NCBI GenBank assembly: GCA_022562795.1
Contig: JADFOP010000001.1
Location: 1-64,000 of the forward strand
Direction: 5' to 3'
DNA from: Nitrospinota bacterium
Lineage (GTDB): Bacteria > JADFOP01
DNA: 64,000 nucleotides
Position 1 is the first letter of the stretch, and the number at the start of each line of letters is the position of its first letter. Both the position numbers and the translations under genes were made by a program. This document shows, piece after piece, positions 1-8,721 of this stretch. The notes beneath the pieces were generated by a model. The model was not told the DNA's origin. It worked only from the letters and a program-made list of their open reading frames with translations, and searched no databases.

Positions 1-323
1 TCATAGAGCCTCTCAGGTAATGTTAACATCATTTGATTAAGGACCTGTTGCTGATTTTGTCGTATTTTTTGCAAATCACGATTCGGCAATCGGGAGTCAT
101 CCTCCACCGAGGCCAGCTCTCGTTCCAAATCCCTGATGTATCGCTCAACCTCTGGTTGAGATGAAATAACGCTTCCTTGCTCGACCACAACCTGTCCATT
201 AGTCTCCGACTTCAAACTAAAATCCTTGCGGTGGAGCACCTGCGAGGTCTCTTTCCTATTCTCGTTCGAAAGCATTCCGCCAGCTAGAGTTAGTTCATCA
301 CGAATGGTTTCCTTCAAATTCAT
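1..323 (-). CDS. hypothetical protein, C-terminus cut by window edge
   Basis: Reading leftward from an ATG at 323, the frame stays open for 107 codons to the window edge, so the C-terminus is missing. The protein is hydrophilic and rich in Glu, Gln, Arg and Lys. A segment around residues 65-95 could form a coiled coil. It has no membrane segment and no motif I recognise. It lies 49 bases downstream of the HTTM gene on the same strand and may be cotranscribed with it. The ribosome site is weak (AAGG about 12 bases upstream). GC is lower than in the neighbours. I cannot assign a function. Confidence 0.55.
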   Translation of the reverse strand, partial: MNLKETIRDELTLAGGMLSNENRKETSQVLHRKDFSLKSETNGQVVVEQGSVISSQPEVERYIRDLERELASVEDDSRLPNRDLQKIRQNQQQVLNQMMLTLPERLY

Positions 324-372
324 AGTGGGCGAGTACCTTGTGGTAGCCAAATATGCCTGAGGTCCGAGTGTC

Positions 373-2040
373 TTAGTACATCTGCATTGCGGTGAAGGGA
401 TAGAATGCAATTTGGTAGAACCAACAAAAGAACAGAACGGTGGCCGAGGCGGAGACCACAAGCGGGTAGCGGAGCCCCCCGAGGATATTTTTGCCACTTC
501 GAACGATAGTTAATCCACTTGCGCTTGAGGGCTCAGTTGGGCATAGGGCATCGCATTGATGGAGCTTGAAGCGGTTTCGGGCGACGGACCGATAAGCCGA
601 CCCGCCGAGCGAGGCGGCCCCCGGTAAAAAGAGCCACGGGGCAAGGGGCCAGAGAGCCGGGAGTTTCAGTGTGATGACCCTATAGCCGAAGAACCCTCTA
701 TAGGCCCGCCCCCGCGAAACGACGTACATCTCCTCTTCGAGATCGTCCAGCGTAAGGCCGAGGTCATGCTGGCGGTTGTATGCTCTGAGGTCGAGGCGAC
801 GAAAGTCTACAAACTCAAGCCGATTAAAGAGGTCAAGACGGGCAAGGAGACGGACGGACCTCTGGCAGAATGGACACAGCCCGTCGTAGAGCACCTCTAT
901 GGGGTTGCGGCGGGCTGCCAGCCAGCGCCCGACGGCCTTTCGGATTCGAGTCCAGTCGAAGAAGACAACTTGCAGGATGATTAGGTCTAAGAATAAGATA
1001 TTCATTAGAAAAAAGATGCCGATCTGCACCATCATTATTAGGACGGGCAACGTCAGGCGGGCGATGCGGGAGAATAAGACGGCTACAAAGAGCAATTCGG
1101 TGAGGATAATAGTTAGGCCAAAAAACGCGACGAGGGTGTCTGGGGCCGAGGTCGGGTGCAGCGCCAAACCCCAGTCATACCACGTTTGTTGGAAGGTCCC
1201 TCCGAAAAGGATGGCCTTTGTGTTGGTAGCATTCCACCAATATAGACCTCCGTTGAAAAGCTTGCTCAGACCTGCTGCCGTGTAAGGCAGGGCAACCACC
1301 ACCCAACAGGCGTACCGAGACCAGCCGTAGACCGGCGAGGCGCGCTCAGAGTCTGGAACGGGCCGACCTTTATAAACCTTCCGGAGATGATCGACCGACC
1401 ACCCGTCGGCGCAGGGGAGCAACGATAGAAGCACCATCAAGTAGAGCGGGATCAACCCGATGTGGTAAAAAATGATATGCTGGCGAAGGATGCCGCCCTC
1501 CAGAAAGTAAAAGAACGCTCCCAGAGGAATCATGAGACGAGTACGCCAACCGATCATCCCAAGGAAAAGGGTCAGCGCCGTCACCCATTTGAAAGCCCAC
1601 AGGCTGGCCTCGCTCAATAGGAACTGATCGAATCCGATGGGAAGAGCGTAAAAGAGCTGCAGCAGACCCATCGGCAGGCGCATCTCGCTTGGGAGCAGGG
1701 CGCTGCTGGCCAAATCACGGATAAGGGTGTCTCCGAGAAGAATCGCGCACGTCAGCACCCTGATCGCGCCGAGGGAGCCCGGCGTGGCTTCCCCCACAAA
1801 CCTGCGGAAGAATGCCGGCATCGTCGTCACCAAGGCAACCAGCCCGAACCCGATTACGACCAGCACGCTTGCTTGGATATAGACGTGCCAACTTTGGAGT
1901 ATCTCGTTGGTTACCCCAAAAATATCAAGGGCGGTCCATATGCACCCCAGGAAGAGGAGCACAAATCCCAGCCGGAATCGGACCCGGTGAAGCCAAAGGG
2001 GGGATTTAGTCTCAGAACTGAATGCTATCTGGTCATCCAT
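373..2040 (-). CDS. HTTM (vitamin K carboxylase-like) membrane protein fused to a DCC thiol-disulfide oxidoreductase domain
   Basis: The protein has 555 residues. Residues 20-365 carry many hydrophobic helices with the pattern of the HTTM family, the membrane part of vitamin K-dependent gamma-carboxylase relatives. From about residue 381 a soluble DCC (DUF393) domain begins, with the motif YDGLCPFC giving Cys389 and Cys392. A last membrane helix lies near 530-550. DCC proteins are predicted thioredoxin-like thiol-disulfide oxidoreductases, so a membrane redox role is plausible, but the substrate is unknown. The fusion of the two domains is clear from one unbroken reading frame. The gene stands alone, followed on the same strand by the truncated gene at the window edge. 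Confidence 0.85.
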   Translation of the reverse strand: MDDQIAFSSETKSPLWLHRVRFRLGFVLLFLGCIWTALDIFGVTNEILQSWHVYIQASVLVVIGFGLVALVTTMPAFFRRFVGEATPGSLGAIRVLTCAILLGDTLIRDLASSALLPSEMRLPMGLLQLFYALPIGFDQFLLSEASLWAFKWVTALTLFLGMIGWRTRLMIPLGAFFYFLEGGILRQHIIFYHIGLIPLYLMVLLSLLPCADGWSVDHLRKVYKGRPVPDSERASPVYGWSRYACWVVVALPYTAAGLSKLFNGGLYWWNATNTKAILFGGTFQQTWYDWGLALHPTSAPDTLVAFFGLTIILTELLFVAVLFSRIARLTLPVLIMMVQIGIFFLMNILFLDLIILQVVFFDWTRIRKAVGRWLAARRNPIEVLYDGLCPFCQRSVRLLARLDLFNRLEFVDFRRLDLRAYNRQHDLGLTLDDLEEEMYVVSRGRAYRGFFGYRVITLKLPALWPLAPWLFLPGAASLGGSAYRSVARNRFKLHQCDALCPTEPSSASGLTIVRSGKNILGGLRYPLVVSASATVLFFCWFYQIAFYPFTAMQMY

Positions 2041-2221
2041 CCAATGAGCCCTTGAGCGCTACGGTCCGCATCTAGAGACCCCATGGAATGGTGTCCTATA
2101 GAAGCAGAACCACTTGGGGTGGCCTCCATACAGGAATCGGCTCCATTGTAACCGGTAGCAATTAAAAGGGCAAAAGATGTTTCGGAGGGGTCGGGTTGAA
2201 GTGGCGCGGCAGGACTTCCCC

Positions 2222-2710
2222 TCAAAATTCTATGGCGATGGCCGACAGAAACAGGACGAAGAGCCCGCCGACCAGCACGACGGCGTTGAGCTGGACGCTT
2301 TGGGCGTGGAGGCGGTTGAAGGCCACCTTGAGCAACAGCGACGGTGCGATGGAGGGGCCGGATGCAGCGGCGCGCATCTCGGCTTTCGCCTGATGCACCT
2401 TCGGTTGAACGACGAAGCCGGCGTAGAGGTTGGCCGCAAGCATGACGACCAGCAGGGCGCCCATTGTGCCGGTGCGTAACGTCCAGCCTCCTGAGAAGCC
2501 GACGGCGGCAAGCAGCGACACGAGTGCCACGGCCCCTAAGATGTGGCCCGTCCAGTAATAGACCGGCAGGAGTGCGCCCACCACATCTCCGGCCTGTTGT
2601 TGGGGTAGCGTGCGAAAAATGATCGGAGCAGCCACGAAGGAGAAGAAGGTCACAGTACCGAGCCAGATGCTCACGCTCAAAAGGTGGAGCGCCCTCGCCA
2701 GATAGCTCAA
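2222..2710 (-). CDS. DUF4149 family membrane protein
   Basis: I chose a TTG start at 2710, nine bases after a GGAGG site, because longer versions of the frame would run back into the upstream fabF gene. This gives 162 residues with about four hydrophobic helices. The N-terminal region (ALHLLSVSIWLGTVTFFSF) and the later V-x-P-K-V-H segment resemble DUF4149/TMEM205-like proteins. The function of that family is unknown. The gene follows fabF by 44 bases on the same strand and is probably the last gene of the fabG-acp-fabF operon, which hints at a membrane lipid link, but that is inference. Confidence 0.75.
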   Translation of the reverse strand: MSYLARALHLLSVSIWLGTVTFFSFVAAPIIFRTLPQQQAGDVVGALLPVYYWTGHILGAVALVSLLAAVGFSGGWTLRTGTMGALLVVMLAANLYAGFVVQPKVHQAKAEMRAAASGPSIAPSLLLKVAFNRLHAQSVQLNAVVLVGGLFVLFLSAIAIEF

Positions 2711-2754
2711 TGGGTCGTGCCTCCTTCGAGGGCCTCTCTCATAGTGACCGCTCC

Positions 2755-4047
2755 TTACGGGCGGAATTTCCCGATGATGAGGGTGCAGTTGGAGCCGCCG
2801 AAGCCGAATGAGTTGGAAAGCGCCGTGGCGATGGGCTGGGGCCTGGCGACGTTGGGCACGTAGTCGAGGTCGCACTCCGGGTCGGGGGTCTCGTAGTTGA
2901 TGGTGGGCGGCGCTATCCCTTCCTCGATGGCCGAAAGGCACGCAAGCAGCTCCACAGCCCCTGCGGCGGAGATGAGGTGTCCGATCTGGCTCTTGGTCGA
3001 GGAGACGGGCAGGCGGTCGGCGTGCCCCCCGAAGACGGTCCTCAAGGCCCGGGTTTCGGAGGAGTCGTTCATCCGGGTCGAGGTGCCGTGGGCGTTTACG
3101 TAGTCCACAGCATGAGGGGGAATGCCGGCGTCCTCCAGGCTCAAGCGCATGGAGACGACCGCGCCTGAGCCGTCGGGAGGGATGTCGGTTATGCGGTAGG
3201 CGTTGGAAGAGGAGCCGTAGCCGAGGACTTCGGCGCGTATGGGCGCCCCTCGGGCCAGGGCGTGCTCCAATGCCTCGATGACCACGATGCCCGCCCCCTC
3301 GCCTAGGACGAATCCGTCTCGGTGGAGGTCGAAGGGCCTGCTCGCGCGGGTCGGCTCGTCGTTGCGGGTCGAGAGGGTCTGAAGGAGGCAGAAGCCGGTG
3401 AGGGAGACCTCGTCGATCATGGAGTCGACACCGCCGGAGATGGCCAGGTCGAGGTCGCCCCGGCGGATGATGTTGAAGGCGTCCCCAATGGCCTGGCTAG
3501 AGGCGCAGGCTGAATGGACGGTCAGGTTGAGGCCCAAGGCGTTGTATGCGATAGCCAACAGGCTGGCGGTCAGGTTGAGCTGGCTTTTGATAAGGTTGTT
3601 GGGGTTGGCCACCCGCCAGCCTTGGGCGCCGAGCGCCGCGTAGTCCACGCTGTGGGTCTGGCCGAAGAGCCGGACGAACTCAGCCAGTTCGGGCAGGTTG
3701 TACTTCTCCTGGCCGGCTCCCATGACGACCCCGAAGCGGGTCGGCTCTAGGGCGGCGGGGTTGAGCTTGGCGTCGTCGACGGCCTGGCGGGCCGCCGCCA
3801 AGCCGAAGGTGGTGAGGCGGTTGACGAACTTGGAGTATTTTTTGTGGGGCAGGTATGGCACGGGGTCGAAGTCTTTCACCTCGGCCGCAATGGACGCGGG
3901 GAAGGTGGAGGCGTCGAAGAGGGTGATGGGGCCGACCCCGCTGGCCCCGCTGACTATGCCTGACCAGGTGGTGGGCCAATCGTTGCCTAGGGGGGTGACC
4001 GCCCCGACCCCAGTGATGACCACCCGACGAGGGCGCCCTTCGCTCAC
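2755..4047 (-). CDS. fabF: beta-ketoacyl-ACP synthase II (KAS II)
   Basis: The product condenses malonyl-ACP with acyl-ACP in fatty acid or polyketide elongation in the cytoplasm. The 430-residue protein has the thiolase-fold catalytic set: Cys181 in HSACASSQ, His320 in NAHGTST, and Lys352 and His357 in STKSQIGH. The start is GTG at 4047, preceded by AGGAGCAGGAG. It lies downstream of an acyl carrier protein gene and fabG on the same strand. Around residues 110-150 it resembles the Cys-less ketosynthase at 56489-57796, so the two may be partners. Whether it serves bulk fatty acid synthesis or a special pathway cannot be decided from sequence. Confidence 0.93.
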   Translation of the reverse strand: MSEGRPRRVVITGVGAVTPLGNDWPTTWSGIVSGASGVGPITLFDASTFPASIAAEVKDFDPVPYLPHKKYSKFVNRLTTFGLAAARQAVDDAKLNPAALEPTRFGVVMGAGQEKYNLPELAEFVRLFGQTHSVDYAALGAQGWRVANPNNLIKSQLNLTASLLAIAYNALGLNLTVHSACASSQAIGDAFNIIRRGDLDLAISGGVDSMIDEVSLTGFCLLQTLSTRNDEPTRASRPFDLHRDGFVLGEGAGIVVIEALEHALARGAPIRAEVLGYGSSSNAYRITDIPPDGSGAVVSMRLSLEDAGIPPHAVDYVNAHGTSTRMNDSSETRALRTVFGGHADRLPVSSTKSQIGHLISAAGAVELLACLSAIEEGIAPPTINYETPDPECDLDYVPNVARPQPIATALSNSFGFGGSNCTLIIGKFRP

Positions 4048-4172
4048 GCTCCTGCTCCTTTGGGCCGCTTGGCGGCCCGGTTGCCCATCGGCCCCGGCCT
4101 GCCCGCCCCCGCCTGACCAACGTCTGAGAGGATATCAGGAGGACGGGTGGCGAGGAGTTTCACTGCGGCATG

Positions 4173-4574
4173 CTAGAGGCGTCCTCGCTCGTTTAGCTTC
4201 ACCAGGACAATGTTGTAGAAGGTCTCCACTGTGAAGAGCCTTGGGATGTCCTTGGCCGCCAGGCCGTCCTTGAAGTGGATGGGGTCGATTTCGGGCATGA
4301 CACCTCGGAGGGCCTCTAAGCCCTCGGATGTGATCATCCCGTCCTTCTCGAACTCCTCATCGGAGAGCCCCCCTCGGGCGTTCCGCTCGATTTCGCCCCG
4401 CGGAATCTTGATGCCGAAGGACCGCTCCATTCGAAAGACGATATCCAGAAAATCAAGGCTCTCGGCGTCCAGCTCTTCGATCAGCCGGGTCTTAAGCTCC
4501 ACCTCCTCTTCGTCCACCCCAAGGGCTTCTACGATAATCGCCCTCATCTCATCAAAGACCTGGTCTCTATCCAT
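4173..4574 (-). CDS. acpP: acyl carrier protein with extended C-terminus
   Basis: Residues 1-65 form an acyl carrier protein: an acidic helix (ALGVDEEEVELKTRLIEELD) followed by the phosphopantetheine site AESLDFLD, with Ser39 as the likely attachment residue. The protein has 133 residues, whereas ordinary ACP has about 75-80. The extra C-terminal 65 residues (after FGIKIPRGEIER) contain no motif I know. It sits between fabG and fabF and probably carries the acyl intermediates for them. Holo-ACP synthase is encoded at 54963-55349. The gene name is used loosely; this could be a dedicated ACP rather than the housekeeping one. Confidence 0.85.
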   Translation of the reverse strand: MDRDQVFDEMRAIIVEALGVDEEEVELKTRLIEELDAESLDFLDIVFRMERSFGIKIPRGEIERNARGGLSDEEFEKDGMITSEGLEALRGVMPEIDPIHFKDGLAAKDIPRLFTVETFYNIVLVKLNERGRL

Positions 4575-4683
4575 AGGTAAATGTCCCTCTCTTGCAGCAG
4601 TCCCCGCAGCGATCGATCAGATTCCCTGGTTGTGTGCTCCAGGAGCGCTCCAGCGATTGGTTTCCTTTCCCCTGCCGGGGGTT

Positions 4684-5430
4684 CTAGAGGCGCAGCCCTC
4701 CGTCGACGTGAATCACCTGGCCGGTGATGTAACTGGCCTCGTCTGAGGCGAGAAAGACGACCACACGGGCCACCTCCTCTGGCATTCCAAAGCGCCTAAG
4801 AGCAATGTCCTTGAGTATTTTGTCACCCCCGATGCTTCGAGCCTCACGGCTCATGTCGGTTTCGATCATGCCCGGCGCCACGGCGTTGACCGTGATGCCC
4901 TTGGGCGCAAGCTCTACTGCGCAGGCCCTGGTGAAAGCCTCGATGGCTCCCTTACTGGCTGCGTAATTCGTCTGACCCCGACCACCACGAGAGGCGGCGG
5001 CCGAGGAGAGGTTGATGATGCGACCGGCCTTCTGGAGGATCATGGGTTCAGCCACCACCTGGGTGAAGTTGTAGGCTCCTCCCAAGTTGGTGGACAGCAC
5101 GTCCTCCCAATCATCCGGCTCCATCGCCAACAAGAGCTGGTCTCGAATGATCCCAGCGTTGTTGACGAGGACGTCGATCCTATCGAAGGCCTCAATGGCC
5201 GCTTCTACGGCGGACTCGACCTGGGACCTGTCGGTGCCATCGGCCATAATGGCGAGGCACTCGGCCCCCGATGCCCGAACTGCCGCGACGGTCGCCTCAG
5301 CAGCAATTGTGTCGGCCCGGTAGGTAAAGGCCACCCGGGCCCCCTCGACGGCAGCCAACTCTACGCAGGACCGGCCAATGCCTCTGGAGCCGCCGGTGAC
5401 TAGAACCGCCCGCCCCGCCAGTCGTCCCAT
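4684..5430 (-). CDS. fabG: 3-oxoacyl-ACP reductase (SDR family)
   Basis: This is a classical short-chain dehydrogenase/reductase of 248 residues that reduces 3-oxoacyl-ACP with NADPH. The nucleotide-binding loop GGSRGIG is at residues 13-19, NNAG at about 90-93, and the catalytic Ser142/143, Tyr156 and Lys160 are in LSSAAA and YAASK. The start ATG at 5430 follows GGAAGGG. It is the first gene of the operon fabG-acp-fabF-DUF4149. The 215-base divergent space to ddl is AT-rich near 5460-5500 and probably holds the promoters for both directions. Confidence 0.93.
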   Translation of the reverse strand: MGRLAGRAVLVTGGSRGIGRSCVELAAVEGARVAFTYRADTIAAEATVAAVRASGAECLAIMADGTDRSQVESAVEAAIEAFDRIDVLVNNAGIIRDQLLLAMEPDDWEDVLSTNLGGAYNFTQVVAEPMILQKAGRIINLSSAAASRGGRGQTNYAASKGAIEAFTRACAVELAPKGITVNAVAPGMIETDMSREARSIGGDKILKDIALRRFGMPEEVARVVVFLASDEASYITGQVIHVDGGLRL

Positions 5431-5645
5431 AACCCTTCCACATTCAGTATGCTACCGCCATAATAGAGCAAAATTTAAGGCAAATTGTAACAAAGATACC
5501 TAGGCCTTTCAAGCGGAAAATCTCCTCAAGCGCAAAGAGGAGCCCTCCTGCGCATTGACCCCGCAGAGGCCCGTATGGTAAAGAGAGGAAAACCCTGCCA
5601 CTTAGCGGCTGGAGCCCTTCGTCCCCTCTCCATAGGAGAAACCCG

Positions 5646-6767
5646 ATGGCAGCGTCGAGACTCCGGGTGGCGGTCCTCTTTGGCGGCCGCTCGGGCGAGC
5701 ATGAGGTCAGCCTGTCCAGCGCCCGCTCCGTCATCGCCGCCCTCAATCCAGCCAAGTACGAGATCATCCCTATTGGCATCACTCCGGCGGGTCGCTGGTT
5801 CGCCGAAGGAGATCCCCTGGAGGCGTTGGCGAGCGGGGAGTCGCCAGACCCAGAGGGGTTGACCCTCATACCCGGGGACCCGACCGTTAAGGGCCTTTTA
5901 ACACTTGCGGGCGCCGACCACAAATCTACGACCATCCCCATCGACGTTGTTTTTCCCGTCCTCCACGGCCCCTATGGCGAGGACGGCACGGTCCAGGGCC
6001 TGCTGGAGCTGGCCGGCCTGCCCTATGTCGGGGGCGGGGTGACCGCCAGCGCCGCAGGGATGGATAAGGCCATTATGAAGGCCTGCTTCGCCGCTGCGGG
6101 CCTTCCACTCCTGCCGTCCCGGGAGTACAAGCGGAAGCGCTGGGAGGCCGAGCGGGTGGAGATACTCGACGAGGTGGAAGCTGCCTTCGACTACCCCATC
6201 TTCGTCAAGCCGACCAACCTGGGAAGCTCCGTGGGGATCTCCAAGGCCAAGGACCGGCCGGGCCTCGAGCAGGCCATTGACGTGGCCGCCCAGTACGATA
6301 GGAAGCTCATCATCGAGCAGGGCATCGAGTGCCGGGAGCTGGAGTGCAGCGTCCTTGGAAATGACGAGCCGATTGCCAGCGTGGTCGGGGAGGTTATCAC
6401 CACCCGGGAGTTCTACGACTACGAGGCCAAATACTTCCCTGGCGGGTGCGAGCTCATCATCCCGGCCGAGATTGATGAGGCGGTGGACGAAACGGTGCGG
6501 GATTACGCTCTCAGGGCCTTCATCGCCGTCGATTGCGCGGGGCTCGGTCGGGTCGACATGCTCATGGAGCGGGCTACGGGTCAGGTCTACGTCAACGAAA
6601 TCAACACAATTCCCGGCTTTACGGCCACCAGCGCATACCCCAAGCTCTTTGAAGCGGCCGGCATCGGCTACGGTGAGCTAGTCGACCGTCTCATTGAGCT
6701 CGCCCTGGAACGCCACGCCGACAAGGCCCGCTCCAAGACGACCTTCCGTCCGGGGGAGGACGCTTAG
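5646..6767 (+). CDS. ddl: D-alanine--D-alanine ligase
   Basis: The enzyme joins two D-alanines with ATP in the cytoplasm for peptidoglycan precursors. The 373-residue protein starts with the family signature FGGRSGEHEVS (about 12-22) and has the ATP-grasp core, including HGPYGEDGTVQGLLEL, the segment FVKPTNLGSSVGISKA, and the metal-binding end NEINTIPGFT. The ATG follows GGAG with a seven-base spacer. The length is normal for the family. It is followed by a dipeptidase gene on the same strand. Its presence indicates a peptidoglycan-containing bacterium. Confidence 0.95.
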   Translation: MAASRLRVAVLFGGRSGEHEVSLSSARSVIAALNPAKYEIIPIGITPAGRWFAEGDPLEALASGESPDPEGLTLIPGDPTVKGLLTLAGADHKSTTIPIDVVFPVLHGPYGEDGTVQGLLELAGLPYVGGGVTASAAGMDKAIMKACFAAAGLPLLPSREYKRKRWEAERVEILDEVEAAFDYPIFVKPTNLGSSVGISKAKDRPGLEQAIDVAAQYDRKLIIEQGIECRELECSVLGNDEPIASVVGEVITTREFYDYEAKYFPGGCELIIPAEIDEAVDETVRDYALRAFIAVDCAGLGRVDMLMERATGQVYVNEINTIPGFTATSAYPKLFEAAGIGYGELVDRLIELALERHADKARSKTTFRPGEDA

Positions 6768-6836
6768 GTGTCTTGTCGCTGCCGAGGGGTGGACCTCATG
6801 GGCGCTGTCCCCATGGAACTGCTCCAGATATAACGA

Positions 6837-8204
6837 TTGGCCGTGGAGCTCGCCCTCAAGCACCTTAAGAAGAATCGCCGGGCATTCGTCCAAGACCTCG
6901 CAAATTTCGTCGCCTTCCCATCCGTCTCGACCGACCCGGACTACGAGGAATCGCTCACCCTCTGTCGCCTCTTCCTGGAAGAACACCTCCGCCAGCTGGG
7001 TCTGTCCGCCCACGTGCTCGAGACCGGCGGAATCCCTGCGCTTTTCGCCGAGGCCCCGGGCCCCCCTGACTCACCGACGGTCCTCATCTACGGCCACTAC
7101 GACGTCCAGCCCGCCCGGCTCGAGGACGGCTGGGACTCAGACCCCTTCACCCTCACCGAAGCCGACGGACGGTGGTTCGCCCGAGGGGTGAGCGACAACA
7201 AGGGCCCGGCCATGGCTTTGATCAAGGCCGTTGAGTGCTGTCTTGAGGGGGAGGGGCTGCCGGTTGGGGTGAAGTTCCTCATCGAGGGGGAGGAGGAGAT
7301 TGCCTCGAAGAACCTGGAAGGGTGCCTCGTCAGGCACAAGGAGCTCCTGCGGGCAGACAGTGTCCTCATTTCCGACAGTATGTGGGTGGCTCCTGGGACC
7401 CCGTCGCTCTGCTACGCACTTAGGGGGATCGTCTACGCTTACATCACCGTCGCCGGCCCCGCTGTCGATATCCACTCGGGCGTTCACGGAGGCGTGGTGG
7501 CCAACCCGCACGTGCGGCTCTCCCATCTGCTGGCTACCATCGCCAAACCCGACGGCTCGGTGGCCATCGACGGCTTCTACGACCAGGTCCGCCCCCTCAG
7601 CGAGGCCGAGCGGGAGCAATTCGCTCAGGTGCCTCTCGATGTGGCGGCCTACCGGGAGCGGCTCGGTGTGGAATCACTTCTCGTTGAGGATAAAGTTGAG
7701 GTGCTCGCACGCCGATGGGCCGAGCCCACCTTTGAGGTCCACGGCATCACCGGCGGCTATACGGGCCCCGGGGCCAAGACAATCGTCCCAGCCTTCGCTG
7801 AGGCCAAGGTGAGCATGCGCCTGGTGCCGGACCAGGAACCTGAAGTCCTCATCGCCGCCCTGGTGGACCACGTGGCCCGCAATTGCCCTGAGGCTACCAT
7901 CCAGCTCGACAGTGCCGCCCCTCCCTTCGTGGCTGAAACGACCGGCCCTCACTACCAGGCCGCCCGCAACGCCATGAGGGTAGGATTCGGCGCCGATCCG
8001 CTCTTGATTCGCGAGGGCGGCTCTATCCCGGCGGCACTCTTGCTCAAGGAGCACCTCGACGCCCCTGTCGTGCTGATCCCAATATGTGCGGCCGACGACA
8101 ACCCACACTCGCCCAACGAAAAATTTGAGGCCGCCCACTTCGAAGGCGGCATCCGGACCTTCATCGCATACCTGCACGAGCTGGCTAGCACAATCCGGGC
8201 CTAA
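6837..8204 (+). CDS. M20 family metallo-dipeptidase
   Basis: The 455-residue protein belongs to the M20 dizinc peptidases (CNDP/PepV-like dipeptidases). Metal and catalytic residues are visible: His87 and Asp89 in GHYDVQP, Asp120 in GVSDNKGP, Glu152/Glu153 in EGEEEI, and later His residues including the GGSIPA region. A dimerisation lid domain occupies roughly residues 195-330. The start is uncertain: TTG at 6837 and GTG at 6843 are both possible and neither has a good ribosome site. It lies 69 bases after ddl and may recycle dipeptides, but the substrate is unknown. Confidence 0.88.
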   Translation: MAVELALKHLKKNRRAFVQDLANFVAFPSVSTDPDYEESLTLCRLFLEEHLRQLGLSAHVLETGGIPALFAEAPGPPDSPTVLIYGHYDVQPARLEDGWDSDPFTLTEADGRWFARGVSDNKGPAMALIKAVECCLEGEGLPVGVKFLIEGEEEIASKNLEGCLVRHKELLRADSVLISDSMWVAPGTPSLCYALRGIVYAYITVAGPAVDIHSGVHGGVVANPHVRLSHLLATIAKPDGSVAIDGFYDQVRPLSEAEREQFAQVPLDVAAYRERLGVESLLVEDKVEVLARRWAEPTFEVHGITGGYTGPGAKTIVPAFAEAKVSMRLVPDQEPEVLIAALVDHVARNCPEATIQLDSAAPPFVAETTGPHYQAARNAMRVGFGADPLLIREGGSIPAALLLKEHLDAPVVLIPICAADDNPHSPNEKFEAAHFEGGIRTFIAYLHELASTIRA

Positions 8205-8219
8205 GGCGGGGAAAGGCCG

Positions 8220-8263
8220 CTCCCCTCTCCCGTGGTCGTTGAGCGACCATCGGAGGAGGGGAG
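8220..8263. terminator. strong hairpin between convergent genes
   Basis: A long stem pairs CTCCCCTC with GAGGGGAG around an inner stem TGGTCG/CGACCA and a five-base loop. It lies 15 bases after the dipeptidase stop and before the end of the opposite-strand small gene. There is no clear T-tract on either side, so a role as a bidirectional terminator is probable rather than proven. Confidence 0.5.
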
Positions 8264-8312
8264 GTCTAGGTGGGGGGACTAAGCGCCTCTTTGTGGGAGG
8301 GTGGGGTAAGGG

Positions 8313-8519
8313 TCAGTGTTCCTTGAGACGCTGGGTTGGGCTGCAGAGCGTCCGCAAGTATTCCTCGCATTCCTGGCGGCCCCAGTTGGGGCGGCTGATC
8401 TTGATGACCCGGAGCATCCGGGCGTCAGCCAGGAGGTGCTCATGTAAACTCTCTACCGGCACCATGGTGCTGCATATCTTACACTCGGCTAATCTAGAAG
8501 GGTAAGTGAGAAGGGGCAT
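8313..8519 (-). CDS. small zinc-finger-like protein
   Basis: A 68-residue protein starts at an ATG with a near-perfect AGGAGG site five bases upstream, which argues that it is real. Near the N-terminus it has ECKICSTMV, a C-x2-C pair, followed by HEHLL, suggesting a small metal-binding knuckle. The middle (MLRVIKISRPNWGRQECEEYLRTL) looks like an ordinary soluble fold. No family is recognised. The upstream region 8520-8721 contains TGCGTCA half-sites that may be operators. A DNA- or RNA-binding role is possible but unproven. Confidence 0.7.
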   Translation of the reverse strand: MPLLTYPSRLAECKICSTMVPVESLHEHLLADARMLRVIKISRPNWGRQECEEYLRTLCSPTQRLKEH

Positions 8520-8646
8520 TGCGACCTCCTTGCCCTACAGTACCCAGGACATTACTTATGCTTAACATAAATTTGACAGCAAGACCCGTGCCATCTTCTA
8601 ACTTCTGCAAAATCAAGCATGTTTGTTGGTTAATGTCTATTATTAG

Positions 8647-8686
8647 TGCGTCAAAAATGCGACGGTTGCGTCATCTAAATGACGCA
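8647..8686. repeat. TGCGTCA half-site cluster with an inverted repeat
   Basis: TGCGTCA occurs at 8647-8653, again in the same orientation at 8667-8673, and inverted at 8680-8686. The last two form the palindrome TGCGTCAT-CTAA-ATGACGCA. The cluster lies upstream of the small gene at 8313-8519 and just downstream of the large hypothetical gene ending at 8722. It could be an operator for the former or a terminator stem for the latter. Confidence 0.5.
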
Positions 8687-8721
8687 CCTGGTCGAAGGGG
8701 ATGGGAAGGCGTTTCTTCGGT

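Noticed and set aside
5444-5941. Minus-strand open frame of 165 codons over the start of ddl
   Set aside because: It lies opposite the well-supported ddl gene, has no ribosome site and has atypical composition.
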